Translations under genes and position numbers: made by a program
Assembly (NCBI GenBank): GCA_965202845.1
Contig: OZ241856.1
Location: 434,001 to 498,000 of the forward strand
Length of the DNA: 64,000 nucleotides
DNA from: CBDATA01 sp965202845
GTDB taxonomy: Bacteria > Acidobacteriota > Vicinamibacteria > Marinacidobacterales > Marinacidobacteraceae
Reading direction: 5' to 3'
Notes under the pieces: model-generated
The model's input: only the letters and a program-made list of their open reading frames with translations
The model's database searches: none
Told to the model about the DNA's origin: nothing
Shown: positions 25,615-34,414 of the stretch, in pieces
How positions within the stretch are numbered: position 1 is the stretch's first letter
How the letters are laid out: each line of letters begins with the position of its first letter

Positions 25615-27249
25615 TCAGGCGGAGAGGAACCCGTACCGCCAGTCGTGCGGCGGGAGGAAGTTCTCCTTGATGGTGCGCATGCTGGTCCAGCGCAGCAGGT
25701 TGGAGGCGGCGCCGCTCTTGTCGTTGGTGCCGGACGCCCGCCCGCCGCCGAACGGCTGCTGGCCGATGACCGCGCCGGTGGGTTTGTCGTTGATGTAGAA
25801 GTTGCCGGCGGCGTGCCGGAGGATCCGGTTCGCCTCGCCGATGGCGAAGCGGTCCCGCGCGAAGATGGCGCCGGTCAGCCCGTAAATCGAGGTGTCGCGG
25901 CAGAGGCCCAGGATCTCGTGGTACTGGTCGTCCGGATAGAAGAAGAGGGTCAGCACCGGCCCGAAGATCTCCTCGGTCATCAGCCTGCTGCCGGGATCCC
26001 CGGTCTCGATCACCGTCGGCTCCACGAACCACCCCACCGACCGGTCGGCATGGCCGCCGGCGAGAATGCGGTGGTCCGGATCGTTTTTGGCGAAGTCCAG
26101 GTATCCGGATATCTTGTCGAAGGAGCGCTCGTCGATCACCGCGCCCATGAAGTTGGAGAAGTCGGTCGGGTCGCCCATCGCGACCTGCTCGCGTTCCGCC
26201 AGCAGGCCGTCGAGGAAGGCCTCCCGCAGGCTGTTCGGGATGTAGGCCCGGGAGGCCGCCGAACACTTCTGCCCCTGGTACTCGTAGGCGCCGCGGATCA
26301 TCCCGGCGACCAGCGAGGGCAGGTCCGCGCTCGCATGGACCACCACGAAGTTCTTGCCGCCGGTCTCGCCGACGATCCGCGGATAGCTGCGGTAGCGCGC
26401 GATGTTTGCGCCCACCGTCTTCCAGAGTTGCTGGAAGGTGGCGGTGGACCCGGTGAAGTGCACGCCGCCCAGGGTTTCCTGGGACAGGGCGGCGTCCCCG
26501 ATCGGGGGGCCGTAGCCGGGAAGCATGTTGATGACCCCGTCCGGCAGGCCGGCCTCCCGGTAGAGGTTCATCAGCTGCCAGGCGGACAGCATCTGGGTCT
26601 CCGCCGGCTTCCACAGGATGGTGTTCCCCATGATCGCCGGCGCGGTCGCCAAGTTGCCGCCGAGCGCGGTGAAGTTGAACGGACTCACCGCGAAGACGAA
26701 CCCTTCGAGGGCCCGGTATTCGATGCCGTTCCAGATGGACGGGTCGTCGTTGATGGTGGGCTGCTCCCGGCTCAGCTTGTCGAGGAAGTAGGCGTTGAAG
26801 CGGAGCATGTCCGCGAACTCGCAGGCGGCCTCGATCTCCGCCTGGTGGCAGGTCTTGGACTGCCCCAGCATGGTCGCGGCGTTCATCCGCTGCCGCCAGG
26901 GGCCGGCGACCAGATTCGCCATGCGCTGGTAGATCCGGATCCGGCTCCCGGCCGGCATCTCGGACCAGGACCGCCAGGCTTCGGCCGCCGCCTCGACGGC
27001 GTCCCGCACCTGCCCCTCCCCGGCCTCGTGGTAGCGCGCCAGCACCTTCCGGTGGTCGTGGGGGCAGCGGACTTCGCCGATGCGCCCGGTGCGGATTTCC
27101 TTGCCGCCGATGACGACCGGAATCTCCACGACCTCTTCGGACTGGCGCGCCAGCTCGGCCTGGAGTTCGGCCCGCTCGGGGCTTCCCGGCAGGTACTCGC
27201 GCACCGGTTCGTTCTTCGGCTGGGGGACGGCTTCGATGCCCTGGACCAT
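25615..27249 (-). CDS. pruA: 1-pyrroline-5-carboxylate dehydrogenase
   Basis: A 544-residue aldehyde dehydrogenase oxidising glutamate semialdehyde/P5C to glutamate, the second step of proline catabolism. It is the stand-alone form, about the length of RocA/ALDH4A1. Visible features: SPFNFTALGGN, GNTILWKPAETQ, VHFTGSTATFQQLW, the catalytic Glu295 in GETGGKN and nucleophile Cys329 in YQGQKCSAASR, then EEIFGPVL and the C-terminal PFGGGRASGTNDKSG. The ATG at 27249 is chosen because the 771-residue open frame upstream overlaps the divergent dehydratase antisense. Proline dehydrogenase is not in the window. Confidence 0.95.
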   Translation of the reverse strand: MVQGIEAVPQPKNEPVREYLPGSPERAELQAELARQSEEVVEIPVVIGGKEIRTGRIGEVRCPHDHRKVLARYHEAGEGQVRDAVEAAAEAWRSWSEMPAGSRIRIYQRMANLVAGPWRQRMNAATMLGQSKTCHQAEIEAACEFADMLRFNAYFLDKLSREQPTINDDPSIWNGIEYRALEGFVFAVSPFNFTALGGNLATAPAIMGNTILWKPAETQMLSAWQLMNLYREAGLPDGVINMLPGYGPPIGDAALSQETLGGVHFTGSTATFQQLWKTVGANIARYRSYPRIVGETGGKNFVVVHASADLPSLVAGMIRGAYEYQGQKCSAASRAYIPNSLREAFLDGLLAEREQVAMGDPTDFSNFMGAVIDERSFDKISGYLDFAKNDPDHRILAGGHADRSVGWFVEPTVIETGDPGSRLMTEEIFGPVLTLFFYPDDQYHEILGLCRDTSIYGLTGAIFARDRFAIGEANRILRHAAGNFYINDKPTGAVIGQQPFGGGRASGTNDKSGAASNLLRWTSMRTIKENFLPPHDWRYGFLSA

Positions 27250-27273
27250 GGTGTTGCTACTCTCTTTCGCCGG

Positions 27274-28290
27274 ATGACGATGGCGGCGACGGGGGATTCT
27301 ATGCGCACCGGCGCGACGGTCGACGCCGGACGGGTGCGCCGGGCGGTCTCTCGGATCGCTCCCTTCACGCATCGGACGCCGCTGGAGGCTGTCCCCGGAT
27401 TTTCGCAAGTGCGGTGGAAGCTGGAGTGCTTCCAGGCCACCGGTTCGTTCAAGGCCCGGGGGGCGCTGAACCGGCTGCTGGTTCTCCGCGAGACCGACGG
27501 GGAGCGGGCGCTCCGGGACGGGGTGGTCACCGCCTCCTCCGGGAACCACGGGCGGGCGACCGCTTGGGCGCTCGCGCTGCTGGGCGGGCGGGGCGTCGTC
27601 TACCTGCCGGAAACGGTCGCCGAGGCGAAGCGGGAGGCGCTCCGGGCCTTCGGGGAGGTGGTGGAGATCCGGCTGGCCGGGGAGGACGCGGTGGAGTCGG
27701 AGGCGGCGGCGCGCGCCGAGTCGGAACGGAGCGGCCGCCCCTTCGTGTCGCCCTACAACGACCCGGAGGTCATCGCCGGGCAGGGGACCGTCGGTCTCGA
27801 AATCCACGAGGCGATGGGGGACGGGCACCTGGGCCAGGTGGTGGTTCCGGTCGGGGGCGGCGGGCTGATCGGCGGGATCGCGGCGTTCCTCCGGGAGGCG
27901 CGCCCCGGCGTCCGGATCGTCGGGTGCCAACCCCGGGCGTCGGCGGTGATGGCGGCTTCGATTCCGGCGGGCCGCCTGCTGGAGTCGGGAACCGAGGTTC
28001 CGTTCCTGCCGACCCTCGCCGACGGGGTCGCGGGCGGGGTGGAGCCGGGCGCCATCACCTTCGACCTGTGCCGCCAGGTGGACCAGTGGGTTCTGCTGGG
28101 GGAGGAGGAGATCGCGGCGGCGATGCGGCTCGTTTTCGCCCGGCGCTTCGCGCTGGTGGAGGGTTCGGGCGCGCTTCCGGTCGCGGCGTTTCCGAAGCTG
28201 GCGCCGGTGGAGGGGGAGACAGTTCTGGCGCTCAGCGGCGCCGGTGTCTCCGCCGCCGGTCTGGAGGCGCTACTCCGCAGTCGGCGGTGA
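27274..28290 (+). CDS. Threonine/serine dehydratase-like PLP enzyme
   Basis: A 338-residue fold-type II PLP enzyme, likely deaminating threonine or serine (or racemising serine) to give 2-oxo acids. The PLP lysine is K60 in TGSFKARGA; SSGNHGRATAWAL binds the substrate carboxylate; the phosphate-binding glycine loop is VPVGGGGLIGGI. There is no C-terminal ACT regulatory domain, so it resembles catabolic TdcB/SDH-type enzymes. Starts at 27274, 27280 and 27301 are all possible; the first lies 10 bases after a TACTCT box, while the last has a GGGGGA close by. It overlaps the convergent membrane-protein gene by 21 bases. Confidence 0.88.
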   Translation: MTMAATGDSMRTGATVDAGRVRRAVSRIAPFTHRTPLEAVPGFSQVRWKLECFQATGSFKARGALNRLLVLRETDGERALRDGVVTASSGNHGRATAWALALLGGRGVVYLPETVAEAKREALRAFGEVVEIRLAGEDAVESEAAARAESERSGRPFVSPYNDPEVIAGQGTVGLEIHEAMGDGHLGQVVVPVGGGGLIGGIAAFLREARPGVRIVGCQPRASAVMAASIPAGRLLESGTEVPFLPTLADGVAGGVEPGAITFDLCRQVDQWVLLGEEEIAAAMRLVFARRFALVEGSGALPVAAFPKLAPVEGETVLALSGAGVSAAGLEALLRSRR

Positions 28291-28779
28291 TTTCGAAGGC
28301 GGGGGGTGGGGGGTGTTGGTGGTGATCAGCACCGTCGAGAGCAGCATGCCGGCGATTCCGAGCCAGAGCAGCGGCCCGCCGCGCAGCCGGCCTCCCGAAA
28401 GCAGCAGCGTCGAGATGGCGGTGATGGTGACTGCGCCGCCGAAGACCACCGGCATCACCGCGTGGGGGATGCGGGCGCCGCCCGAGAACATGGCGAGGGT
28501 GAGGCCGAAGGCGCCGGCGGCGCCGAGCAGTCCGGCGAGGAATCCCCAGGCGAGGCTGCTTCCGGCGAGCGGGGTGGCCGAAAAACTGTCGCCCCGCCAC
28601 CACATGCCGACCAGCGCCCCGAGGATCGCCACCACCAGGTACGCGATCCCGATGCCGAGGTAGGGCTTGAACGGACTCGCGCTGGCGTCGGCGAGACGGG
28701 CCTGGCCCAGGGTGGGGCCGTAGAGCCCCCAGGCGAGGGCGGTGATCAGGGCGAAGAGGAAGGGCAGGGCGGTACGCAT
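28270..28779 (-). CDS. Small multi-pass membrane protein, EamA/DMT-like half
   Basis: A 169-residue hydrophobic protein with about five transmembrane helices (LPFLFALITALAWGLYG, YLGIGIAYLVVAILGALVGM, SLAWGFLAGLLGAAGAFGLTL, AVMPVVFGGAVTITAISTLLL, LLWLGIAGMLLSTVLITT). The pattern resembles a single repeat of drug/metabolite transporters, which would need to dimerise to transport. Substrate unknown. The ATG at 28779 is the first residue of the hydrophobic protein; the longer open frame upstream overlaps the stomatin gene antisense-free but out of its frame and is not credible. Confidence 0.75.
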   Translation of the reverse strand: MRTALPFLFALITALAWGLYGPTLGQARLADASASPFKPYLGIGIAYLVVAILGALVGMWWRGDSFSATPLAGSSLAWGFLAGLLGAAGAFGLTLAMFSGGARIPHAVMPVVFGGAVTITAISTLLLSGGRLRGGPLLWLGIAGMLLSTVLITTNTPHPPPSKSPPTAE

Positions 28780-28790
28780 CGATCCTGTTT

Positions 28791-29726
28791 TTATCCAGTC
28801 CCCTTCGCGCCGTCTCCCTTGCGGATGACTTCCATCGCGGCGGCGACGAACCCGGAAACATCGGCCAGGTTGGCGGGGAGGATGAGGGTGTTGGTGGAGC
28901 GGGCGAGCCTGCCGAACTCGGAGACGTACTGCTCCGCGACCCGGATGCGCGCCGAATCGAACCCGCCCGGCGTCGAGATGGCCTCGCCCACCTTGAGAAT
29001 CCCCTCGGCGGTGGCGTTGGCGACCGCCCGGATGGCCTGCGCCTCGCCCTCGGCCTCGTTGATCTGGCGTTGCCGCGCCGCCTCCGATTCCCGGATCACC
29101 CGCTGCTTTTCGCCCTCGGCGCGGTTGATCTGGGATTCGCGGTCGGCTTCCGAGGAGAGGATGGTGGCCCGTTTCTCGCGTTCGGCGCGCATCTGCTTCT
29201 CCATCGCGGCGAGCACGTCGCGGGGCGGCGCGATGTCGCGGATCTCGTAGCGGAGCACCTTCACGCCCCACGGGTCGCTGGCGCTGTCCACCTCCTGGAC
29301 CACCGCGGCGTTGATGGTGGCGCGCTCTTCGAAGGTGCGATCCAGGTCGATCTTCCCGACCTCGCTCCGCAGCGTCGTCTGCGCCAGCTGGGTGATGGCG
29401 AACGTGTAGTCGCTGATGCCGTAGGAGGCGCGCTTGGCGTCCACCACCTGCAGGTAGAGAACGCCGTCCACCGCGATCTGGACGTTGTCGCGGGTGATGC
29501 AGACCTGCTGCGGGATGTCGATCGCCCGCTCCTTCAGCGAATGGCGGTAGGCCACCCGGTCCAGGAAGGGGACCAGGATGTGGAAGCCGGCGTGCAGGCT
29601 GGTGTGGAACTGGCCGAGCCGCTCGATGACGAACACCTGCTGCTGCGGGACGACCCGCGCGGTGCGGGCGAGGATCACCACCGCGAGGATGGCGACCAGC
29701 GCCGCGACGATCTGGAAGGAGGTCAT
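28791..29726 (-). CDS. SPFH/Band 7 protein (stomatin/paraslipin, QmcA-like)
   Basis: A 311-residue membrane-anchored SPFH protein: one N-terminal helix (4-22), the motif VPQQQVFVIERLGQFHTSLHAGFHILVPFLDRV, the SPFH domain (about 30-190), then a long charged coiled coil (EKQMRAEREKRATILSSEA onward), ending near 300. Such proteins form large cage-like oligomers at the inner membrane and help organise membrane proteases. It overlaps the NfeD gene by four bases (ATGA), the classic stomatin/NfeD operon. Confidence 0.93.
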   Translation of the reverse strand: MTSFQIVAALVAILAVVILARTARVVPQQQVFVIERLGQFHTSLHAGFHILVPFLDRVAYRHSLKERAIDIPQQVCITRDNVQIAVDGVLYLQVVDAKRASYGISDYTFAITQLAQTTLRSEVGKIDLDRTFEERATINAAVVQEVDSASDPWGVKVLRYEIRDIAPPRDVLAAMEKQMRAEREKRATILSSEADRESQINRAEGEKQRVIRESEAARQRQINEAEGEAQAIRAVANATAEGILKVGEAISTPGGFDSARIRVAEQYVSEFGRLARSTNTLILPANLADVSGFVAAAMEVIRKGDGAKGTG

Positions 29727-30172
29727 GGTGTTCTCCCGGTGTCTGGAGGTTCAGGCTCCACGAAGAGGGTGATGCCTTCGGTGCGCGCGACCCGGATGCC
29801 GCTTCCGGCTTCGATGGGGCGTCCGGTGGCGCTGCGGGCCGGCCAGCGCGCGCCGCGGAATTGGGCGTCGCCCGGCTTGCCGGGCAGGATCGTCGAGGTC
29901 GCCGTGCCGAGTTCTCCCAAAAGCGACGCGCTCTCCGCCTCGGTCCGGGATCGCCGGTTCGGCGGGAGGAAGCGGCGGCGCAGGAGGAACGCCGACCCCA
30001 CCAGCGCCGCGAAGGCGAGGTACTGACCGGCCGGCGGCAGGATCTCCGCCCCGGCGAACAGGCCGACGACCACCGCCGAAAGGCCGGCGAGCAGCAGCCA
30101 GAGCTCGCCGCCGAACAGCAGCTCGAGGCTGACGAGGACGAACCCGCCGACCATCCATATCCACCAGGCCAT
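29723..30172 (-). CDS. nfeD: NfeD family membrane protein
   Basis: A 149-residue partner of the stomatin-like protein. Three or four N-terminal helices (MAWWIWMVGGFVLVSLELLFGG, WLLLAGLSAVVVGLFAG, YLAFAALVGSAFLL) are followed by a C-terminal OB-fold-like NfeD domain (LGELGTATSTILPGKPGDAQFRGARWPARS ... VARTEGITLFV). It is the short NfeD form with no ClpP-like protease domain. It is first in the two-gene operon. Confidence 0.92.
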   Translation of the reverse strand: MAWWIWMVGGFVLVSLELLFGGELWLLLAGLSAVVVGLFAGAEILPPAGQYLAFAALVGSAFLLRRRFLPPNRRSRTEAESASLLGELGTATSTILPGKPGDAQFRGARWPARSATGRPIEAGSGIRVARTEGITLFVEPEPPDTGRTP

Positions 30173-30198
30173 GCCCCGACTCTACTTGATTTCGGGTG

Positions 30199-32316
30199 TC
30201 AGAAGCCGTCGTTGCGGCGGGGCGGGGCCAGGCGCACCGCCCAGAGGCCGCTGTTGAAGTCGGAGAAGAAGATTACGCCCTTGTGCGGCTGGGGTCCCCA
30301 GACGAACGGCGCGTTGGCGACGAAGCCGTCCGGGTCGTCCGAGTAGAACTTGGCCACTTCGCGCCCCTGCCGGTAGAGGTCGCCCACCAGCTCGCCGGAG
30401 ACGTCGACCACCCGGAGGCCGCCGTTGAAGTAGGCCACGTACATCAAGTCCTTCTCGAGGTCGATCCAGAGGTTGTGCGGCCCGGCCTCCGGCGCCCGGT
30501 AGCGGGCGATCTCCACCGGATGCTCCGGATCGTCGAACTCGTTGATGTGGATCCAGCCCATCGCGCGCGAGGGCATCCGCTCCTCCCAGGCGATGATCGG
30601 GCCGGGAATCCGCGGGTTGACCGGATGCGACTCGTCGCCGGTGACCACATAGAAGCGGTCCGCCGAACGGCTGCGGAACGGCCAGACCGCATGGTTCCAG
30701 CCGGTCAGCTGGTGGAGGCGTCCCATCTCCACCGGGTTGCGCGGCGAGCCGCCGGCGCCGCCGCCCCCCACATCCACCACCACCAGCCCGTCGGTGTTGC
30801 CGGCCTGGAAGGCGATGCCGTCCTGGACCCACACGTCGTGGACGCTCCGCCCCGGCTGCGGGTCCTCGAACCGGGCCACCCGGAACGGGTTGGCGGGGTC
30901 CTCGGCGTTGATCACGTCCCAGCGGGTTCCGTTGTTGATCGCGTAGATATGCCCCTCATGGAGGAACACGTTGTGGACGCCGCCGGTGAGCTGGTCGTCG
31001 AAACGGGAAAGGATCGCCGGGTTCCGGGGGTCGGCGACGTCGAGGATGACGAAGCCGTTCCGCCGGTTGGAGGCGCCCTCCCGGGTGATGACGGCGACCC
31101 GCCCGTCCTCCGAGACCTTGACGTCGTTCACGGTGCGGGCGTCCACCTGGACTTCGGCGATCCGCTCCATCCGGGCCGGATCGGTGACGTCGAAGAAGAA
31201 CGCCTTGCCGTCGGCGTTCCAGGTTCCGAGGATCGCGTAGTCGCGGCCGTCCACGCCCTCCCAGACCCACAGGTCCGAGGTGGCGCGGTCCCGCACCGGC
31301 GCGTGCCCCACGAACTCGAGGGTCTGGCCCACCTGGCGGGGTACGACCCGGATGGGGATTTCGGCGCGGGCGGCGCCGGACGCCGCCGAGACCAGGTAGA
31401 GACCGGGCTGCTCGGCGACGAACCGGCCGTCGGGGAGCGCCTGCGCCGGGGCGCCGGCGCCGACCGTGTCGTAGCGGCTGGGGTCGGGGTGGGCCTCGAT
31501 TGCGAAGCGGACCGGCGCGCCCTCGATGACGTCCCCGTCGGGGCCGGTCGCGGTGGCGGCGATCCGTACCACGTCCCCGGTGCGGACCGCGCCTTCAAGC
31601 GGCGCCCCGGCGAAGGAGGCGTCCAGCTCAAGGGCCGTCGCCGGATTGGGGAGGACCTCGATCCCGGCCTCGGCGACCAGGTCCCCCTCGCGGGCGGTGA
31701 GGGTCGCCCTGCCCGGCGCGAGCGCCCGCAGCACTCCGGCGGCGTCCCCGATGTAGGTCGGGGGACGCGGCCGGTCGTAGAACGGATGGGCGTGGAAGGC
31801 GCCGGCGAACAGCGGTCCGAATGCGGAGACCGCCGCCACGGATTCGGGAGTCGCGGTGAGTTCGGGGCGGACGTCGCGGGGTTCCGCGCCGGTGTCCTCG
31901 GCGAGCACCCGGACCCGGACGCTGGCGCCCTGGAACACCCGCTCCGGCAGATCCACGAAACGAAGCGCGGCCAGCGCGGAGGGACGCACCCGCACCGGAA
32001 TCTCCACCCGGACCCCCGGATCGTCCGGCCGGGTGAATCCGGGGGTGGTTCCGGCGGCGGGAAGAAGCGCCACCAGGGTGTGTTCCCCGGCGCGGTGCGC
32101 GGTCACGATCCCGGCGTGGGAGACGCTGACGTCGGCCGGGGCCAGCGAGAAGAAAAGAACCGTCGCGCCGTCTTCCGCCGTTCCGTCCCCGGCGAGGATG
32201 GAGGCGGTCAGGGCGCCGGTGTCGCCGACCCGGAGCTCCAGCGCGTCGGGCGCGACGACCAGCGACCGCTCCGCCTGGGCGGCGACGAGACCCAGAAGCG
32301 TCAGCAGCGCGATCAT
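30199..32316 (-). CDS. LVIVD-repeat beta-propeller protein with Ig-like N-terminal region, paralogue A
   Basis: A 705-residue exported protein: signal peptide MIALLTLLGLVAAQA, an Ig-like (Big2-type) segment (LVVAPDALELRVGDTGALTA), two further beta domains, then a C-terminal propeller made of LVIVD-type repeats (FVILDVADPRNPAILSRFD, DVINAEDPANPFRVARFED, LVVVDVGGGGAGG, LRVVDVSGELVGDLYRQG). Conserved HNVFLHEGHIYAI, WNHAVWPF and GPHNLWIDLEKD motifs recur in paralogue B. The function is unknown; such propellers are often extracellular binding proteins. The ATG at 32316 overlaps the stop of paralogue B (ATGA). Confidence 0.88.
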   Translation of the reverse strand: MIALLTLLGLVAAQAERSLVVAPDALELRVGDTGALTASILAGDGTAEDGATVLFFSLAPADVSVSHAGIVTAHRAGEHTLVALLPAAGTTPGFTRPDDPGVRVEIPVRVRPSALAALRFVDLPERVFQGASVRVRVLAEDTGAEPRDVRPELTATPESVAAVSAFGPLFAGAFHAHPFYDRPRPPTYIGDAAGVLRALAPGRATLTAREGDLVAEAGIEVLPNPATALELDASFAGAPLEGAVRTGDVVRIAATATGPDGDVIEGAPVRFAIEAHPDPSRYDTVGAGAPAQALPDGRFVAEQPGLYLVSAASGAARAEIPIRVVPRQVGQTLEFVGHAPVRDRATSDLWVWEGVDGRDYAILGTWNADGKAFFFDVTDPARMERIAEVQVDARTVNDVKVSEDGRVAVITREGASNRRNGFVILDVADPRNPAILSRFDDQLTGGVHNVFLHEGHIYAINNGTRWDVINAEDPANPFRVARFEDPQPGRSVHDVWVQDGIAFQAGNTDGLVVVDVGGGGAGGSPRNPVEMGRLHQLTGWNHAVWPFRSRSADRFYVVTGDESHPVNPRIPGPIIAWEERMPSRAMGWIHINEFDDPEHPVEIARYRAPEAGPHNLWIDLEKDLMYVAYFNGGLRVVDVSGELVGDLYRQGREVAKFYSDDPDGFVANAPFVWGPQPHKGVIFFSDFNSGLWAVRLAPPRRNDGF

Positions 32317-34364
32317 TCCCCGCCTCCGGCGTCGTCCTCGCCCGGTTCCTTCAGGCGCACCGCCCAAAGGCCGCTGTTGAAGTCGGCGAGGAAGATGGTT
32401 CCCTTGTGGGGCTGCGGCCCCCAGGTGAAGGCGGCGTTGGCGAGAAAGCCTTCGTTGTCCTCGGGGAAAAAGCGGGCGATCTGGCGTCCCTGGCGGTACA
32501 GGTCGCCGAAGAGTTCGCCGGAGACATCCACCACCCGGAGGCCGGCGTCGTAGTACCCGACGTACATGATCTCCTCCTCCCAGTCGACCCAGAGGTTGTG
32601 GGGACCCGAATCGGCGAGTTCGAAGCGCGCCACTTCCTCCGGGTTTTCCGGGTCGGTGAAGTCCACGAAGTGGAGCCACCCCTTGGCGCGCGACGGAATC
32701 CGCTCCTCCCAGAGGATGCCGCCGGCGTCCGGGCGGCGCGGGTTCAGGTAGAACGCCTCGTCGCCGCCGATGACGTAGAGCTTTCCGGTGGACGGGCTGC
32801 GGAACGGCCAGACCGCGTGGTTCCAGCCGGTGATCTGCGGGTAGCGGCCCATCTCCACCGGGTTGTCGGGGCTGCCTCCCATGCCGCCCCCGCCGACGTC
32901 GACCATGACGAGTCCGTCGGTGCGCCCGGCCTGGTAGGCGATCCCGTCGCGCACCCAGACATCATGCACCGAACGCCCCGGGCTGGTGGTCTCGTACCGG
33001 GAGACCCGGAACGGGTTTCTCGGGTCCTCCACGTTGATGACGTCCCAGCGGCGCCCGTTGTTCACCGCGTAGACGTGGTTCTGGTCGAGGAAGACGTTGT
33101 GGACGCCGCCGGTCAGCCCCTGGTCGAAGCTGGCGAGCGTCTGGACGTCGCGCGGATTGGCGCAGTCCAGCAGCACCACGCCGTTGCGCCGGTTCGAGGC
33201 GCCCTCCCGGCTGATCGCGCACAGCGTCCCGTCCTCCGAGACCTTCACGTCGTTCACGGTGCGGGCGTCCACTTGCACGGTGTCGATGAGCCGCATGTCG
33301 CGCGGGTCGGTCACGTCGTAGAAGTACGCGTGTCCCTCCGCGTTCCAGGTGCCATGCACCGCGTAGTCGCGGCCGTCCACGCCCTCCCACACCCACAGGT
33401 CGCCGGTGACCCGGTCCGAGACCCGGGCGTGCCCCAGGAATTCGATCTCGCGCTCCACGTTCCGGGGGACCGCGCGGACGGAGCGCTGCGCCAGCCGGTC
33501 GCCGCTCATGGCGATCACCGTGTAGATCCCCGGCTGCTCGGCCACGAAACGGCCCCGCTGGTCCACCTGCGCCGGCGCCCCGGCGCCGAGCGATTCGGGG
33601 CGGAACGGGTCGGGACGGGACTCGAGGGCGAAGCGGATCGGCGCGTCGGGAAGCGCGGTTCCGTCCGCGCGGAAGGCGGTCGCGGCGATCTGGAGGACGT
33701 CCCCGGTGCGGATTTCGGTCGCTTCGGTCGCCTCCAGCTCGATGCGGGCGACCGGGTTCGGGATCACCCGGACGTCCCTGGAGACCGCGTGCTCCCCGTG
33801 GGCGGCGGTGATCCGCACCGTTCCCGGGTCCTCGGCGAAGGTGACCATCCCGAATCGGTCCACGCTGGCGAGCGCCGGATCGCTGACCGACCAGACGACG
33901 TCGATGTCCTCCCGCGTCTCCCCCGCCCGGTCGCGCCCGGCGACCGCGAATTGCGCGGTGGCGCCGGTGAAGGCGGTGTCCGTCGCATCGGGAAAGTAAA
34001 GCTCCGCGAGTTCCGGCGCCGGGACGGTCACGACGAGGGACGCCCGGACGCCCGGATCGCGGTTGCTGTAGTAGTCCCAGTTCCCGTCGAACGCCTGATC
34101 GGGGAGGAGCGCGGTCACCCGGTGCGCGCCCGGGCGGTTCGCGGTCGCAAGACCTTCGGGAGTCACCGTGAGCGCCAGCCGGTCGCCGGAGAAGAAGACC
34201 ACCTGGGCGTCCTCGAGAACCGTCCCGGCGGGGTCCCGGACGATGGCGGTCAGCTGCGCGGATGCGCCGATCTCCAAGGTGAGGGCTTCGGGTTCGATGG
34301 CGACGGAGGGTCGTTCGGGGGGGGCTTCCTGGCCGGCGACGGCCAGAAACAGGACGAAGAGCAT
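32313..34364 (-). CDS. LVIVD-repeat beta-propeller protein with Ig-like N-terminal region, paralogue B
   Basis: A 683-residue exported protein, the tandem paralogue of the next gene with the same order: signal peptide (MLFVLFLAVAGQ), Ig-like domain (VAIEPEALTLEIGASAQLTAI), a BIG2-like segment (DVVWSVSDPALASVDRFGMVTF), a third beta domain, and the LVIVD propeller (VVLLDCANPRDVQTLASFD, LVMVDVGGGGMGGSPDNP, LRVVDVSGELFGDLYRQGRQ). The ATG at 34364 lies six bases from a minus-strand TAATTT preceded by TGG, an extended -10, so the message may be leaderless. It is divergent from the vWA/GATase protein with only 50 bases between. Confidence 0.88.
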   Translation of the reverse strand: MLFVLFLAVAGQEAPPERPSVAIEPEALTLEIGASAQLTAIVRDPAGTVLEDAQVVFFSGDRLALTVTPEGLATANRPGAHRVTALLPDQAFDGNWDYYSNRDPGVRASLVVTVPAPELAELYFPDATDTAFTGATAQFAVAGRDRAGETREDIDVVWSVSDPALASVDRFGMVTFAEDPGTVRITAAHGEHAVSRDVRVIPNPVARIELEATEATEIRTGDVLQIAATAFRADGTALPDAPIRFALESRPDPFRPESLGAGAPAQVDQRGRFVAEQPGIYTVIAMSGDRLAQRSVRAVPRNVEREIEFLGHARVSDRVTGDLWVWEGVDGRDYAVHGTWNAEGHAYFYDVTDPRDMRLIDTVQVDARTVNDVKVSEDGTLCAISREGASNRRNGVVLLDCANPRDVQTLASFDQGLTGGVHNVFLDQNHVYAVNNGRRWDVINVEDPRNPFRVSRYETTSPGRSVHDVWVRDGIAYQAGRTDGLVMVDVGGGGMGGSPDNPVEMGRYPQITGWNHAVWPFRSPSTGKLYVIGGDEAFYLNPRRPDAGGILWEERIPSRAKGWLHFVDFTDPENPEEVARFELADSGPHNLWVDWEEEIMYVGYYDAGLRVVDVSGELFGDLYRQGRQIARFFPEDNEGFLANAAFTWGPQPHKGTIFLADFNSGLWAVRLKEPGEDDAGGGE

Positions 34365-34414
34365 CGGCGCAAATTACCAGCACCGCTCCTCCGGTTCCCC
34401 TACCATCCCCACTT
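34365..34414. promoter_or_regulatory. Divergent promoter region with two leaderless-type -10 boxes
   Basis: In 50 bases there is TAATTT on the minus strand (34376-34371, with upstream TGG) six bases before the LVIVD ATG. On the plus strand TACCAT (34401-34406) lies eight bases before the GTG of the vWA protein. Neither gene has a ribosome-binding site in this gap. Confidence 0.5.

Noticed and set aside
28780..29271. N-terminal extension of the small membrane protein (333-codon frame)
   Set aside because: The extension reads the stomatin gene in another frame; the hydrophobic protein begins at 28779.
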